A DNA stretch of 64,000 nucleotides, taken from assembly GCF_007827975.1 (NCBI RefSeq), contig NZ_VITT01000013.1, one strand, 5' to 3'. Positions 34,413-43,306 of the stretch are shown in pieces (position 1 is the first letter of the stretch; every line of letters begins with the position of its first letter). The DNA is from Nitrospirillum viridazoti (GTDB lineage Bacteria; Pseudomonadota; Alphaproteobacteria; Azospirillales; Azospirillaceae). Below the pieces are notes generated by a model. That model had not been told where the DNA came from. It did no database searches and saw nothing but the letters and a program-made list of their open reading frames with translations. A program made the position numbers and the translations under genes.

Positions 34413-35741
34413 TCAGGCGCCCGTTGCCAGGTCGCCGACCAAGGGCGGGGGCGGTGTTGGCGATGCCGCGGTCTTACGCCGGGTCCGCTTGCGCCGAGGC
34501 TTGGCCAGGGGCGCCTCAGGCGACGATATCTCGGGCGGCGCCACCGCCTCCAGCGCCGCCAAGGGCGGCGGGTCGATCGTCTTCTCGGTGGGCACCGCCA
34601 CCGCCGGCGCCGGTTCCGGCATTCCCGCCGGTGCGGCCGTCTCTTCGGCCGCTGCCGTGCCGGGCACCTCCGCCTCGGGCTGATGGGTCTGCATCCAGGT
34701 GTAAATGACGGCCATCAACACGAAGGCGGTGGCCAGCAAGCCGCCAGCCAGCATGTGCACCGTGTCGCCCCGGCGCAGCAGGCTGAGGCCGAACAGGATA
34801 CCGGCGGCGCACTGCACCGGCACCAGCAGGCGGGCGCCCAGGCGGCGCCAGGGATAGGCGCGGGCACGGGCCAAGGCGGTCCGGACGGCGGTCCGCGAGG
34901 TGTCGCGCGCCATCCGCCCCACGCGGCGCGGACGGTGCGCCAGCCACTGCCGGGCCAATGCGGTCGCCGGCCGCAGACGGGCATGGAACCGGCGCAGCAA
35001 CGCCAGACCGGCCGCCCCCCAGGTTCGACCCAGGCGCAGGACGGCGCGCCCGGCCCGGCCGGCCTCGGCCCTGCCTGCCGCCCTGATTACCGCGCCGACC
35101 CGCCAAACCAGTCGGCCCGCCCCGTCCAGACCCTTGGCCAGCCTTTCCAGTATGCCCCAGCCCATGGCGGCAAGGCGGGCGGCCAGGCGCGACGGGGCGC
35201 CCGGACTCCTGTGGGGCGGCGGACCCAACCGGGCTGGGGCGGCGGCCTGCCGCTCCATCACCCGCAGGGTGCGTGCCAGGCGCCAGGTCAGGCGGCTCGC
35301 CTGATGGTCCAGGACATAGCCCGCCCGCACGGCCAGGGCGATCCAGGCGCGGCGCAGGCGGGCGGACGCGCCCGTGCCGCGCGGGGCCCTCATGTGACGC
35401 GCGGCGTTGTCCAGCGCACGGTCGCGCCAGTGGCGCAAGGTGCCGGCGGCGGCCTGCGGGCCGGTCAGGGTGAGGAACAAGGACAGCCGCTGCCCCCAGG
35501 CGCGAGCGCGTCCGAACAGGGCGGCACCTGCGCGGCGCCGAAGGGCGCCCAGCCACATCAGGGCCAGGGTCCAGGCGATGGTCGCCCACCGGCCCAGGCT
35601 GGCGCGGGCGCGGTAAAGACAACGGGCCACGGGGCCGGCCGGCGGGTGTGCCGAAGCCGCCGCCCCGGTTGCCGCCCCGGTTATGGCCGCGTCGGCCGTT
35701 TGCGCGATCGCGGCCCCCTGATCCCTGTCGTCCCCCGACAT
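34413..35741 (-). CDS. Arg/Ala-rich membrane protein of unknown function
   Basis: 442 aa from ATG 35741 (MSGDDRDQGAAIAQTADAA). The first about 300 residues are very rich in Arg, Ala and Trp and look like long basic amphipathic helices (RLTWRLARTLRVMERQ, RLVWRVGAVIRAAGRAE). Two transmembrane helices follow near residues 325-375 (LVPVQCAAGILFGLSLL, LLATAFVLMAVIYTWM), then an acidic/Pro-rich tail ending in a short Lys/Arg patch. No family recognised. Other frames are also open here because of GC content; this one is preferred for its membrane segments and ordered composition. Function unknown. Confidence 0.55.
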   Translation of the reverse strand: MSGDDRDQGAAIAQTADAAITGAATGAAASAHPPAGPVARCLYRARASLGRWATIAWTLALMWLGALRRRAGAALFGRARAWGQRLSLFLTLTGPQAAAGTLRHWRDRALDNAARHMRAPRGTGASARLRRAWIALAVRAGYVLDHQASRLTWRLARTLRVMERQAAAPARLGPPPHRSPGAPSRLAARLAAMGWGILERLAKGLDGAGRLVWRVGAVIRAAGRAEAGRAGRAVLRLGRTWGAAGLALLRRFHARLRPATALARQWLAHRPRRVGRMARDTSRTAVRTALARARAYPWRRLGARLLVPVQCAAGILFGLSLLRRGDTVHMLAGGLLATAFVLMAVIYTWMQTHQPEAEVPGTAAAEETAAPAGMPEPAPAVAVPTEKTIDPPPLAALEAVAPPEISSPEAPLAKPRRKRTRRKTAASPTPPPPLVGDLATGA

Positions 35742-35900
35742 GGCGCCCCTGCCTATCTCCGGGGTGGCGCCGCCCCCGGTGGCCACCCAAGGGCACAGTC
35801 TGGCACGTTCGCGGCTGCCCGCAAGGTGCCGCGCCTATGCCGTTCGGACGGGCAACGCCGTCGCGCGTGGGGCCCCTTGAGTCCTATGGGCAGGCGGGGG

Positions 35901-36206
35901 TCAGAGCGCCAGGCCGAAGGCCAGGCGCAGGCCCTCATGCAGCTGCACGCCATAGCCGCCCAGAACGGCCAGCCGCTCGATCAGCACCAGGATCAGGGCG
36001 GAAAACAGCACCAGCCGCAGGGTGGCGCGCAGGCGCCGCTCCGGCTTCACCTTGGTCCACACCCGCAGCAGGGCGGCCAGGAAACCCAGGCCCAGCAGAA
36101 CCGCGGACACCCGCAGGCCCACGACGATCCCCAGCGTGCCGAACAGGGCGACCAGCGCCGCCATGCCCACCAACACCAGGCGTAGGATCATGCCCCTGCC
36201 GCCCAT
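35901..36206 (-). CDS. Small membrane protein coupled to tyrS
   Basis: 101 aa (ATG 36206; ATG 36191 alternative). Three predicted membrane helices (MILRLVLVGMAALVALFGTL, LRVSAVLLGLGFLAALLRVW, LRLVLFSALILVLIERLAVL) separated by a basic loop, KVKPERRLRA. The start codon overlaps the tyrS stop as ATGA, which suggests translational coupling. No family recognised and no functional link with tRNA charging is known. Confidence 0.6.
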   Translation of the reverse strand: MGGRGMILRLVLVGMAALVALFGTLGIVVGLRVSAVLLGLGFLAALLRVWTKVKPERRLRATLRLVLFSALILVLIERLAVLGGYGVQLHEGLRLAFGLAL

Positions 36207-37477
36207 CAGCGGACGACCTTCACCAGGGCGTGATTCTTCTTGCCGGACGACAGCTTGATGATGTCGCCGTCGGTGATGTCGGCGGCGGTGATCTTGGCCT
36301 GTTCATCGGCGATGCGGATGTCGTTGACCTTGGCGCCGCCGCCCTTGATCAGGCGCCGGGCCTCGCCGTTGCTGCCCGCCAGGCCGGAACGCAGCAGCAG
36401 GGCGTAGGCGGGGATGCCCTCCTCCAGTTCCGCCAGGCCCACGTCGATGCTGGGCAGGCCTTCTGAGGTCGCACCCTGCTCGAAGGTCTGGCGGGCGGTC
36501 TCGGCGGCGGCGGCCCCCGCCTCTTCCCCGCGCATCAGGGCGGTGACGGCGTTGGCCAGGATCTTCTTGGCCTCGTTGATCTCGGCCCCCTGCAGGGCCT
36601 CCAGCCGCGCGATCTCATCCAGCGGCAGCTCGGTGAACAGCCGCAGGAAGCGGCCCACGTCCGCGTCTTCGGTGTTGCGCCAGTACTGCCAGAAGTCCCA
36701 GTCGCTCAGCCGCTCCGGATTCAGCCAGACGGCGCCGTTGGCGGTCTTGCCCATCTTGGCGCCGGATGCGGTGGTCAGCAGCGGGGCGGTCAGGCCGAAC
36801 AGGGCCGCCTGCGACACGCGCCGGCCCAGCTCCACGCCGTTGACGATGTTGCCCCACTGGTCCGACCCGCCGCACTGCAGCTGGCAGCCATAGCGGCGGT
36901 TCAGCTCCACGAAGTCGTAGGCCTGCAGGATCATGTAGTTGAATTCCAGGAAGGTCAGCGGCTGTTCCCGGTCCAGCCGCGTCTTCACGGAATCGAAGGT
37001 CAGCATGCGGTTGATGGTGAAGTGGCGGCCCACGTCGCGCAGGAAGGGGATGTAGGCCAGCTCATCCAGCCAGTCGGCGTTGTTGGCCAGGATGGCGCCG
37101 TTGGGGCCGTCGTTGAAATCCAGCAGCCGGTCCATGGGCTTGCGGATGCCCAGGATGTTCTGGGCGATGGCGTCGTTGGTCAGCAGCTGGCGGGATTCGT
37201 CCTTGCCCGACGGATCGCCGATCTTGGTGGTGCCGCCGCCCATCAGGGCGATGGGCCGATTCCCCGTCCGCTGCAGCCAGCGCAGGATCATGATCTGCAC
37301 CAGGCTGCCCACGTGCAGGCTGTCCGCCGTCGCGTCGAAGCCGATATAGCCCGTCACCGGCCCGGCCAGGAAGGCGGCGTCCAGCGCCTCCATGTCGGTG
37401 CACTGGTGGAAGAACCCGCGCTCCGTCATGACGCGCAGGAACTCGGACTTGGGGGCGTAGGAGGACGCGCTGCTCAT
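36206..37477 (-). CDS. tyrS: Tyrosine--tRNA ligase
   Basis: 423 aa from ATG 37477. Attaches tyrosine to tRNA-Tyr in the cytoplasm. The class I HIGH-type motif is HVGS (residues 55-58) and the KMSKS loop is KMGKT (241-245), as in other bacterial TyrRS. Also visible are GGGTTKIGDPSG, the tyrosine-binding YMILQAYDF and CGGSDQWGNI. The C-terminal S4 RNA-binding domain (SNGEARRLIKGGGAKVND) is intact. Longer in-frame starts upstream lack family similarity. Confidence 0.97.
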   Translation of the reverse strand: MSSASSYAPKSEFLRVMTERGFFHQCTDMEALDAAFLAGPVTGYIGFDATADSLHVGSLVQIMILRWLQRTGNRPIALMGGGTTKIGDPSGKDESRQLLTNDAIAQNILGIRKPMDRLLDFNDGPNGAILANNADWLDELAYIPFLRDVGRHFTINRMLTFDSVKTRLDREQPLTFLEFNYMILQAYDFVELNRRYGCQLQCGGSDQWGNIVNGVELGRRVSQAALFGLTAPLLTTASGAKMGKTANGAVWLNPERLSDWDFWQYWRNTEDADVGRFLRLFTELPLDEIARLEALQGAEINEAKKILANAVTALMRGEEAGAAAAETARQTFEQGATSEGLPSIDVGLAELEEGIPAYALLLRSGLAGSNGEARRLIKGGGAKVNDIRIADEQAKITAADITDGDIIKLSSGKKNHALVKVVR

Positions 37478-37637
37478 GGATGAACTCTGCCAGCTGGGAA
37501 ACGTCTGTCGAAAAGGAAGACGTCTGTTATCACATCCCCCATTCCTATAAAACGCCGGCCCGTAAAACCAGCCAGGTTCTTCGTGGGGAATGGGAGTGAC
37601 GACGGGAACGGTGCTGGCCTCGGCGTCGCGCTCTTGA

Positions 37638-38540
37638 TCAAGCCGCCCGGCTGCCTTCCAATCGGCGCAGCGCCTCCGTGTCGCGCCGGGGCGGGGCACC
37701 GAACATCCGGGCGTATTCGCGGCTGAACTGCGACGGGCTTTCATATCCGACCTGGAAGGCCGCGTCCTCGACGTTGGCTGCACCCGAGACCATCAGGCGC
37801 CGCGCTTCCAGCAGGCGCAGCCGCTTTTGGTACTGCAGCGGCGTCATGGAGGTCAGGGCCTTGAAATGCCGGTGAAAGGCCGAGGGGCTCAGCTGGGCGA
37901 CGGCCGCCAGCTCGTGCACCCGAATGGCGTCGGTGTAGCGCGCCCGCAGCACGTGGATGGCGTTGATGACACGCTGGGTATGGTTCAGGGCCAGGGTCAT
38001 GCGCGCGACCTCCGCGCCATGCGGACCGCTCAGCAGCCAGTAGCAGATCTCGTGCATGATGGCGGGATACAGCACCGGAATGGCCTGGGGCCGGTCCAGC
38101 AGGCGCACGGCGCGCAGGGCGCAGTCGGCCAGGGGGCCGTCGAAGTCGGTGACGAAGACGCCGGGCCCGGTGGCGTCACTGACGGGCAGGGGATTGTCCA
38201 GCCCCTCCCACACCTCACGCAGGATGCCCAGGTCCAGCTGGATGACGATGCCCAGGTAGGGCTTGTCCGGACTGGCCTCGCTGACCTGGCCGGAGGCCGG
38301 CATCTCCACGTTGACCATCAGGGCCTGTCCGGCGCGGTAGTGATAGCGCCGATCGCCGAAGGCCGTCCATTTGGCGCCCTGAACCACCAGGCACAGGGCC
38401 GGCTTGTGGATGATGTGCGATGGCGGCTTCTGCTGGTTGGTGCGCATGACGATGAAGCCGTCGATGGCGGTGAGATAAGGGCTGCTTCCGCTTTGCGCGT
38501 CCGTGTAGCGGGTCACCGCCTCAACCAGGGCGTCCAACAT
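37638..38540 (-). CDS. AraC-family transcriptional regulator
   Basis: 300 aa. The N-terminal AraC-type cupin domain (about residues 20-180; PSHIIHKPALCLVVQGAK, RYHYRAGQALMVNVEMP) is followed by two helix-turn-helix motifs (VHELAAVAQLSPSAFHRHFK and VEDAAFQVGYESPSQFSREY). This subclass commonly sits next to oxidoreductase genes that it controls. Here it is divergent from an SDR gene across about 145 bp, so autoregulation and control of that SDR are likely. Confidence 0.92.
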   Translation of the reverse strand: MLDALVEAVTRYTDAQSGSSPYLTAIDGFIVMRTNQQKPPSHIIHKPALCLVVQGAKWTAFGDRRYHYRAGQALMVNVEMPASGQVSEASPDKPYLGIVIQLDLGILREVWEGLDNPLPVSDATGPGVFVTDFDGPLADCALRAVRLLDRPQAIPVLYPAIMHEICYWLLSGPHGAEVARMTLALNHTQRVINAIHVLRARYTDAIRVHELAAVAQLSPSAFHRHFKALTSMTPLQYQKRLRLLEARRLMVSGAANVEDAAFQVGYESPSQFSREYARMFGAPPRRDTEALRRLEGSRAA

Positions 38541-38685
38541 GTCCCATACTCTCGCTTGGGGGCCGTTGCGTCAGGAAGTGGGAAGCCGGGCAGGATCAGG
38601 CAAGAACTAGCGGGGTTCCGGCATTCAAGCGAAACGGGCCGGCGCCTATCTTCCAGGTCAACACCCATTCGCACGGAGATGAGCG

Positions 38686-39465
38686 ATGACCTTGGAAAAT
38701 TCAGTGATGTCAAAGGGCAAGGTGGCGATCGTGACGGGTGGCAGCCGCGGCCTGGGGCGCAGCACCGTCCTGGCCCTGGCTCGCGACGGCATGGACGTGA
38801 TCTTCACCTACCACGCCAACGGGGCCGAGGCGGACAAGGTGGTGGCGGCGGTTGAGGGGCTGGGCGCCAAGGCGGCCGCCCTGCGGCTGGACACCGGTGC
38901 ATCCGCCACCTTCGGCGGCTTCGGGAACCAGGTGCGGGCCGTGCTGGCGGGCTGGGGCGTGGAGCGCTTCGATTTCCTGGTCAACAACGCCGGCACCTCG
39001 CACCACAACGCCATCGCCACGACGACGGAAGCCGAGCTGGACGCCCTCTACAACGTGCATTTCAAGGGCGTGTTCTTCCTGACCCAGGCCCTGCTCCCCC
39101 TCATGAACGACGGCGGCCGCATCGTGAACGTTTCCACCGGCCTGACCCGCGTCTGCATCCCCGGCAGCGCCGCCTATGCCGCCATGAAGGGGGCGGTCGA
39201 GGTGCTGACGCGCTATTTGGCCAAGGAATTGGGCGAGCGCCGCATCGCGGCCAACACGGTCGCCCCCGGCGCCGTCATGACCGATTTCAGCGGCGGCATC
39301 GTCCGCGACAACCCCGAGGTCAACAAGCGGGTGTCCGACATGACCGCCCTGGGCCGCCCTGGTGTGCCCGAGGACATCGGCCCCATGATTGCCAGCCTGC
39401 TGACCGAGGCCAATCGCTGGGTCAACGGCCAGCGTATCGAGGTGTCAGGCGGCATGGTGCTGTGA
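38686..39465 (+). CDS. SDR-family NAD(P)-dependent oxidoreductase
   Basis: 259 aa (ATG 38686; ATG 38707 also in frame). Classical SDR: TGGSRGLG cofactor loop (residues 17-24), NNAG (100-103), catalytic Ser150, Tyr164 and Lys168 (SAAYAAMKG), and the C-terminal VNGQRIEVSGG typical of this fold. Positions after the second strand (TYHANGAEADK) lack the acidic residue of NAD-specific forms, so NADPH is more likely. The substrate is unknown. Divergent to an AraC regulator. Confidence 0.93.
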   Translation: MTLENSVMSKGKVAIVTGGSRGLGRSTVLALARDGMDVIFTYHANGAEADKVVAAVEGLGAKAAALRLDTGASATFGGFGNQVRAVLAGWGVERFDFLVNNAGTSHHNAIATTTEAELDALYNVHFKGVFFLTQALLPLMNDGGRIVNVSTGLTRVCIPGSAAYAAMKGAVEVLTRYLAKELGERRIAANTVAPGAVMTDFSGGIVRDNPEVNKRVSDMTALGRPGVPEDIGPMIASLLTEANRWVNGQRIEVSGGMVL

Positions 39466-39476
39466 GGCGGGTGGCC

Positions 39477-40295
39477 TCAATCGCCGGCCAGGGGCACGCG
39501 GGCCTCTTCGGCGATGGCCTGGTTCAGGCGGTCGATCAGGGCGCTGGCGGTCGACTGGGTGCACATGACGCGGCCCGGCTGGCTGGGGCCGGCGTCGGGC
39601 GCGGGGATGGTCCGCAGGTCCGCCGGGGAGATGTGCCGTTCCGCCAGCATGCGGTCCAGCGCCAGGCGGTTGATAAGGGCGAAGTCGATGCGGCCCTTGG
39701 CCACCATGGCCACCAGGGTGCTCTGGCCGCCGCGCACCCGTTCGCGGTTGGGGGCGTCGGGCGCGGGGGCCGCCCCTGGTTGGTTGGGGCGCCCCGGCTG
39801 GATGTAGCGTTCGTCCGCCCAGGACCCGTCGGAAAAGCCGAAGACCAGGTCCGGGCGGGTCAGCAGGTCCGCCAGCGTCGGGTTGGTGCCGATGCGCGGG
39901 TCGCTGGCCCGGACCAGCAGCACCCAATCCGGCGCCGGCCCCAACGGATCGGTGAATTTGAAACGACGGGCCCGGTCGGGCGTCAACGCCCAGTTCAGGG
40001 TGCACAGGGGCTGGCGGCCGGTGTCCAGGTCGTTCAACAGCCGCCGCCGGGTCCACGGCTCCTGCCACACCAGGGTCAGGCCGGCGCGGGCCGCCACCCG
40101 GTTCATGGTGTTGACCAGAGGGCCATAGGGCTGCTGCGTCTCGCGGTTCCAGTTCAGCACGGGCGGCTGCTCCGCGAAGACCATCACCAGCGTGGGGTTG
40201 GGTGGAGGCGCGTCATCAATGACCGCGCGCGCCGCCGGCGCATAACCCAGCGCGCCGCCGCATGACAAAAGGACCACCGCCCGGAAAACCGCCAT
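39477..40295 (-). CDS. Extracellular solute-binding-like protein, third solo copy
   Basis: 272 aa from ATG 40295, with a signal peptide (MAVFRAVVLLSCGGALGYAP, cleaved near ARA). Resembles family 3 binding proteins (VFAEQPPVLNW, QPYGPLVNTMNRVAARAG, RARRFKFTDPLG). It is more distant from the two other solo binding proteins of this window and fits the group of orphan amino acid-binding-like proteins. It has a Pro/Asn-rich insert (GRPNQPGAAPAPDAP) in the middle. No permease nearby; ligand unknown. Confidence 0.68.
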   Translation of the reverse strand: MAVFRAVVLLSCGGALGYAPAARAVIDDAPPPNPTLVMVFAEQPPVLNWNRETQQPYGPLVNTMNRVAARAGLTLVWQEPWTRRRLLNDLDTGRQPLCTLNWALTPDRARRFKFTDPLGPAPDWVLLVRASDPRIGTNPTLADLLTRPDLVFGFSDGSWADERYIQPGRPNQPGAAPAPDAPNRERVRGGQSTLVAMVAKGRIDFALINRLALDRMLAERHISPADLRTIPAPDAGPSQPGRVMCTQSTASALIDRLNQAIAEEARVPLAGD

Positions 40296-40347
40296 CGAGG
40301 CGCGTCGTCCGGGCCGGGTGCGTACTCGGGGAAAGTCCGGGCCGGCC

Positions 40348-41004
40348 TTATTCGGCGGCAAGCGTCTTGCCCAAGTTGCTGTCCAGGTAGGTGCCCACGA
40401 CCTCGTTCAACGCGTCGGACCGATCGTTGAAGAAGTGGTTGGCGCCCTCGACCTTCTTGAAGTCGATCTTGATGTCGCGCTGGTTGGACAGCTTGTTGAC
40501 CAGCTTGGTCACCGCCGCGTCCGGCACCAGTTCATCCTTGTCGCCGTGGACGATCAGGCCCGAGGACGGGCAGGGCGCCAGGAAGCTGAAGTCGAACATG
40601 TTGGCGGGCGGGGCCACTGACACGAAGCCGTCGATCTCCGGCCGGCGCATCAGCAGCTGCATGCCGATCCAGGCGCCGAAGGAGAAGCCGCCGATCCAGC
40701 AGGCCGTGGCGTTGGGATTGTAGGTCTGCAGCCAGTCCAGCGCCGACGCGGCGTCCGACAGCTCGCCCTCGCCCCGGTCATAGGTGCCCTGGCTGCGGCC
40801 GACGCCGCGGAAGTTGAAGCGCAAACAGGAGAAGCCGCGCTGCGCGAAGGCGTGAAACAGGGTGTAGACCACCTTGTTGTTCATGGTCCCGCCATACTGC
40901 GGGTGCGGATGCAGCAGCAGGGCGATGGGGGCGTTGGTCGACTTGCCGTGAAGGTAGCGCCCCTCGATCCGGCCGGCCGGTCCATTGATGATGACTTCAG
41001 GCAT
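40348..41004 (-). CDS. Alpha/beta hydrolase
   Basis: 218 aa from ATG 41004 (MPEVIINGPAGRIEGRY). Catalytic triad candidates: Ser in GFSFGAWIG, Asp in HGDKDELVP and His in EGANHFF; LLLHPHPQYGGTMNNKV supplies the oxyanion loop. This is the short dienelactone hydrolase-like group found across proteobacteria; the natural ester or thioester substrate is not known. Cytoplasmic (no signal peptide). An upstream start at 41061 would add 19 residues without similarity. Confidence 0.87.
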   Translation of the reverse strand: MPEVIINGPAGRIEGRYLHGKSTNAPIALLLHPHPQYGGTMNNKVVYTLFHAFAQRGFSCLRFNFRGVGRSQGTYDRGEGELSDAASALDWLQTYNPNATACWIGGFSFGAWIGMQLLMRRPEIDGFVSVAPPANMFDFSFLAPCPSSGLIVHGDKDELVPDAAVTKLVNKLSNQRDIKIDFKKVEGANHFFNDRSDALNEVVGTYLDSNLGKTLAAE

Positions 41005-41264
41005 CGTGCTCCGTTTCCGCTGCTGTATGGGACGTGGTACCCGTACCGTTGGAACCCGCACGGGGGGAAAACAGCCACATCAAGGCCCGTGGCGCTGGCA
41101 TCGCTTGACCCCGCATGCACGCGATCTTATATCGCAAGGCTGGGCCTCCTGGAGCCATGTGCGGACGCATCGGACAATCTGACCCCCCGTTTCTCGGGAC
41201 GGCCAGGCTGCAATGATGGCAGACGACCATTCCGGGCGCGATTTATACCACAGCGAGCGCATCG

Positions 41265-42020
41265 GTGTTCAAGCGTCTTCAAGAAGAGATCGAGGGTATT
41301 AAAGCCCGCGACCCGGCGGCGCGCTCCACCTTGGAGGTGCTGCTGTGCTATCCGGGCCTACATGCTGTGCTTTTGTACCGCCTGGCCAACCATTGCTGGC
41401 GTAACGGCTGGCCGACGCTGGGCCGATTCATTTCGCACCTGGCCCGCATGGGCACCGGCATCGAAATCCACCCCGGCGCCACCATAGGCGAGGGATTCTT
41501 CATTGACCACGGCATGGGCGTGGTGATCGGCGAGACGGCGGAGATCGGCCGCAACGTCCACCTCTATCACGCGGTCACCCTGGGCGGCACTTCGCTCAGC
41601 AAGGGTAAGCGCCATCCTACCGTGGGCGACAACGTCATCATCGGCGCCGGTGCCAAGATCCTGGGCGCCATAACCATCGGGTCGGGGGCGCGCATCGGCG
41701 CCAACGCGGTGGTGGTGGCCGACGTCGCGGCGGGCGCCACCATGGTGGGCATCCCGGCCCGCGCCGTCACGGCCAAGGCCAAGACGGAAAAGGACCAGTT
41801 CCTGGCCTACGGCACGCCCTGCAACAACCTGCCCGACCCCGTGGCCCGCGCCCTGCAGGCGCTGACCGACCAGGTCAGCACTCTCAGCCGCCGCATCGAG
41901 GAGCTGGAGCAGGCGGCCCCCATCGTCCCCTTGGTCTCCCCCGAGATCATCGCCCCCCAGATGGTCCGGGCCGGCGTCGGGGACGAGGAGTGCGGCAAGC
42001 CCGGCCGCCCCCCCTGCTGA
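41265..42020 (+). CDS. cysE: Serine O-acetyltransferase
   Basis: 251 aa with GTG start 41265. First step of cysteine synthesis: L-serine + acetyl-CoA to O-acetylserine. Left-handed beta-helix hexapeptide repeats span about residues 65-160 (IEIHPGATIGEGFFIDHGMG, NVIIGAGAKILGAITIG), with catalytic His in IDHGMGVVIGETAEIG and the LGGTSLSKGKRHP loop. The short N-terminal helical domain is of the bacterial SrpH/EpsC-like type. It is followed 35 bp later by a cysteine desulfurase, linking cysteine supply with sulfur mobilisation. Confidence 0.95.
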   Translation: MFKRLQEEIEGIKARDPAARSTLEVLLCYPGLHAVLLYRLANHCWRNGWPTLGRFISHLARMGTGIEIHPGATIGEGFFIDHGMGVVIGETAEIGRNVHLYHAVTLGGTSLSKGKRHPTVGDNVIIGAGAKILGAITIGSGARIGANAVVVADVAAGATMVGIPARAVTAKAKTEKDQFLAYGTPCNNLPDPVARALQALTDQVSTLSRRIEELEQAAPIVPLVSPEIIAPQMVRAGVGDEECGKPGRPPC

Positions 42021-42055
42021 GCGCCCCGACCGTCCCTTCCAACCGGTTCACCCTG

Positions 42056-43225
42056 ATGCCGTCGACCTATCTCGACCATAACGGCACCTGCCCGCCCCGG
42101 CCCGAGGCTGTCGCGGCCATGGTGGCGGCGCTGTCCCTGCCGGGCAACCCGTCCTCCGTCCATGCCCAGGGGCGTGAGGCGCGGCGGCGGGTGGAGGTGG
42201 CGCGCCGCCAGGTGGCAGCATTGCTGAACCTGCCCCCCGCCACGCTGATCTTCACCGGCAGCGGGACGGAGGCCAACGCCCTGGCGCTGGCCAGCGCCGG
42301 CGACCGCCCCGTCATTACCAGCGCCATCGAGCATGCCAGCGTGCTGGAGGCTAGCCCGGGGGCCCTTCGCTGCCCGGCCACCCCGGATGGCGTGGTCGAT
42401 TTGGGCGCGCTCGACATGATGCTGGGTGCTGCCGGCCGCCCGGCCTTCCTGTCGTTTATGGCGGTGAACAACGAGACCGGCGTCATCCAGCCGGTGGCCG
42501 AGGTGGCGGCCCTGGCGCGGCGCCACGGCGCCCTGTTTCACTGCGACGCCAGCCAGGCGGTGGGCCGCCTGGCCTGGGACTGGGCCGCCCTCGCGCCCGA
42601 TTACCTGACCGTTTCCGCCCACAAGATCGGCGGGCCCCAGGGGGTGGGCGCCCTGGCCGTGCGGGACGGCGTTCCCCTGGCCCCCATCCTGCGCGGCGGC
42701 GGTCAGGAGCGGCGGCGGCGGGCGGGGACGGAGAACGTGGCCGGCATCGTCGGCTTCGGCGCGGCGGCGGCGGCCTGCGACGCCGGCGCCTTCAACCGGC
42801 TGGCGGTCTTGCGCGACGGGTTGGAGGCGCGCCTGCGGATGGCGGCGCCGGAACTGGTGGTGGCCGGCGCCAGGGCGGAGCGCGTGGCCAATACCAGTTG
42901 CCTGGTGACGCCCGGCTGGCGGGGGGAGACGCAGGTGATGGCGCTGGATCTGGCGGGCTACGCCGTCAGCAGCGGGTCCGCCTGCTCCAGCGGCAAGGTC
43001 GCGGCCTCCCACGTGCTGGCGGCCATGGGGATGGGCCCGGATCTGGCCGGTTGCGCCATCCGCGTCAGCCTGGGCTGGTCGACCACCGAGGATGAGGTGC
43101 AGCACTTCGCCGACGCCTGGACGGCTCTGCATGGCCGCCGCGCGCCGGCGCCGGCGGCGCAGCAGGCGCACCTATCGCCACAGGATAGGCAGTCTGTCGT
43201 TTCCCAGACGGCGCGGCAGCAGTAG
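42056..43225 (+). CDS. Cysteine desulfurase (NifS/IscS-like)
   Basis: 389 aa from ATG 42056. A PLP enzyme that takes sulfur from cysteine as a persulfide for Fe-S clusters or thiolation. The PLP lysine is in SAHKIGGPQG; the active-site Cys lies in the mobile loop SSGSACSSGK, which marks group I (NifS/IscS) rather than SufS. The N-terminal YLDHNGTCPPRPEAV deviates from the usual YLDNNATT. Neighbours are cysE and an HscB-like gene, but no iscU, iscA or hscA is nearby. Confidence 0.92.
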   Translation: MPSTYLDHNGTCPPRPEAVAAMVAALSLPGNPSSVHAQGREARRRVEVARRQVAALLNLPPATLIFTGSGTEANALALASAGDRPVITSAIEHASVLEASPGALRCPATPDGVVDLGALDMMLGAAGRPAFLSFMAVNNETGVIQPVAEVAALARRHGALFHCDASQAVGRLAWDWAALAPDYLTVSAHKIGGPQGVGALAVRDGVPLAPILRGGGQERRRRAGTENVAGIVGFGAAAAACDAGAFNRLAVLRDGLEARLRMAAPELVVAGARAERVANTSCLVTPGWRGETQVMALDLAGYAVSSGSACSSGKVAASHVLAAMGMGPDLAGCAIRVSLGWSTTEDEVQHFADAWTALHGRRAPAPAAQQAHLSPQDRQSVVSQTARQQ

Positions 43226-43306
43226 GGTTGCGCCCCGGCTGGCTTAAGCAGGCCGGGCTAGGGTATGACTCCCCGGGGGCGGGGTGAAGCAGGGGTAGGC
43301 GGGCGC

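Noticed and set aside
34365..36185. 606-codon plus-strand open frame over the Arg-rich gene
   Set aside because: Gln/Gly/Arg/Pro low complexity with no membrane or domain pattern; the minus-strand frame has ordered membrane helices and is the better gene model.
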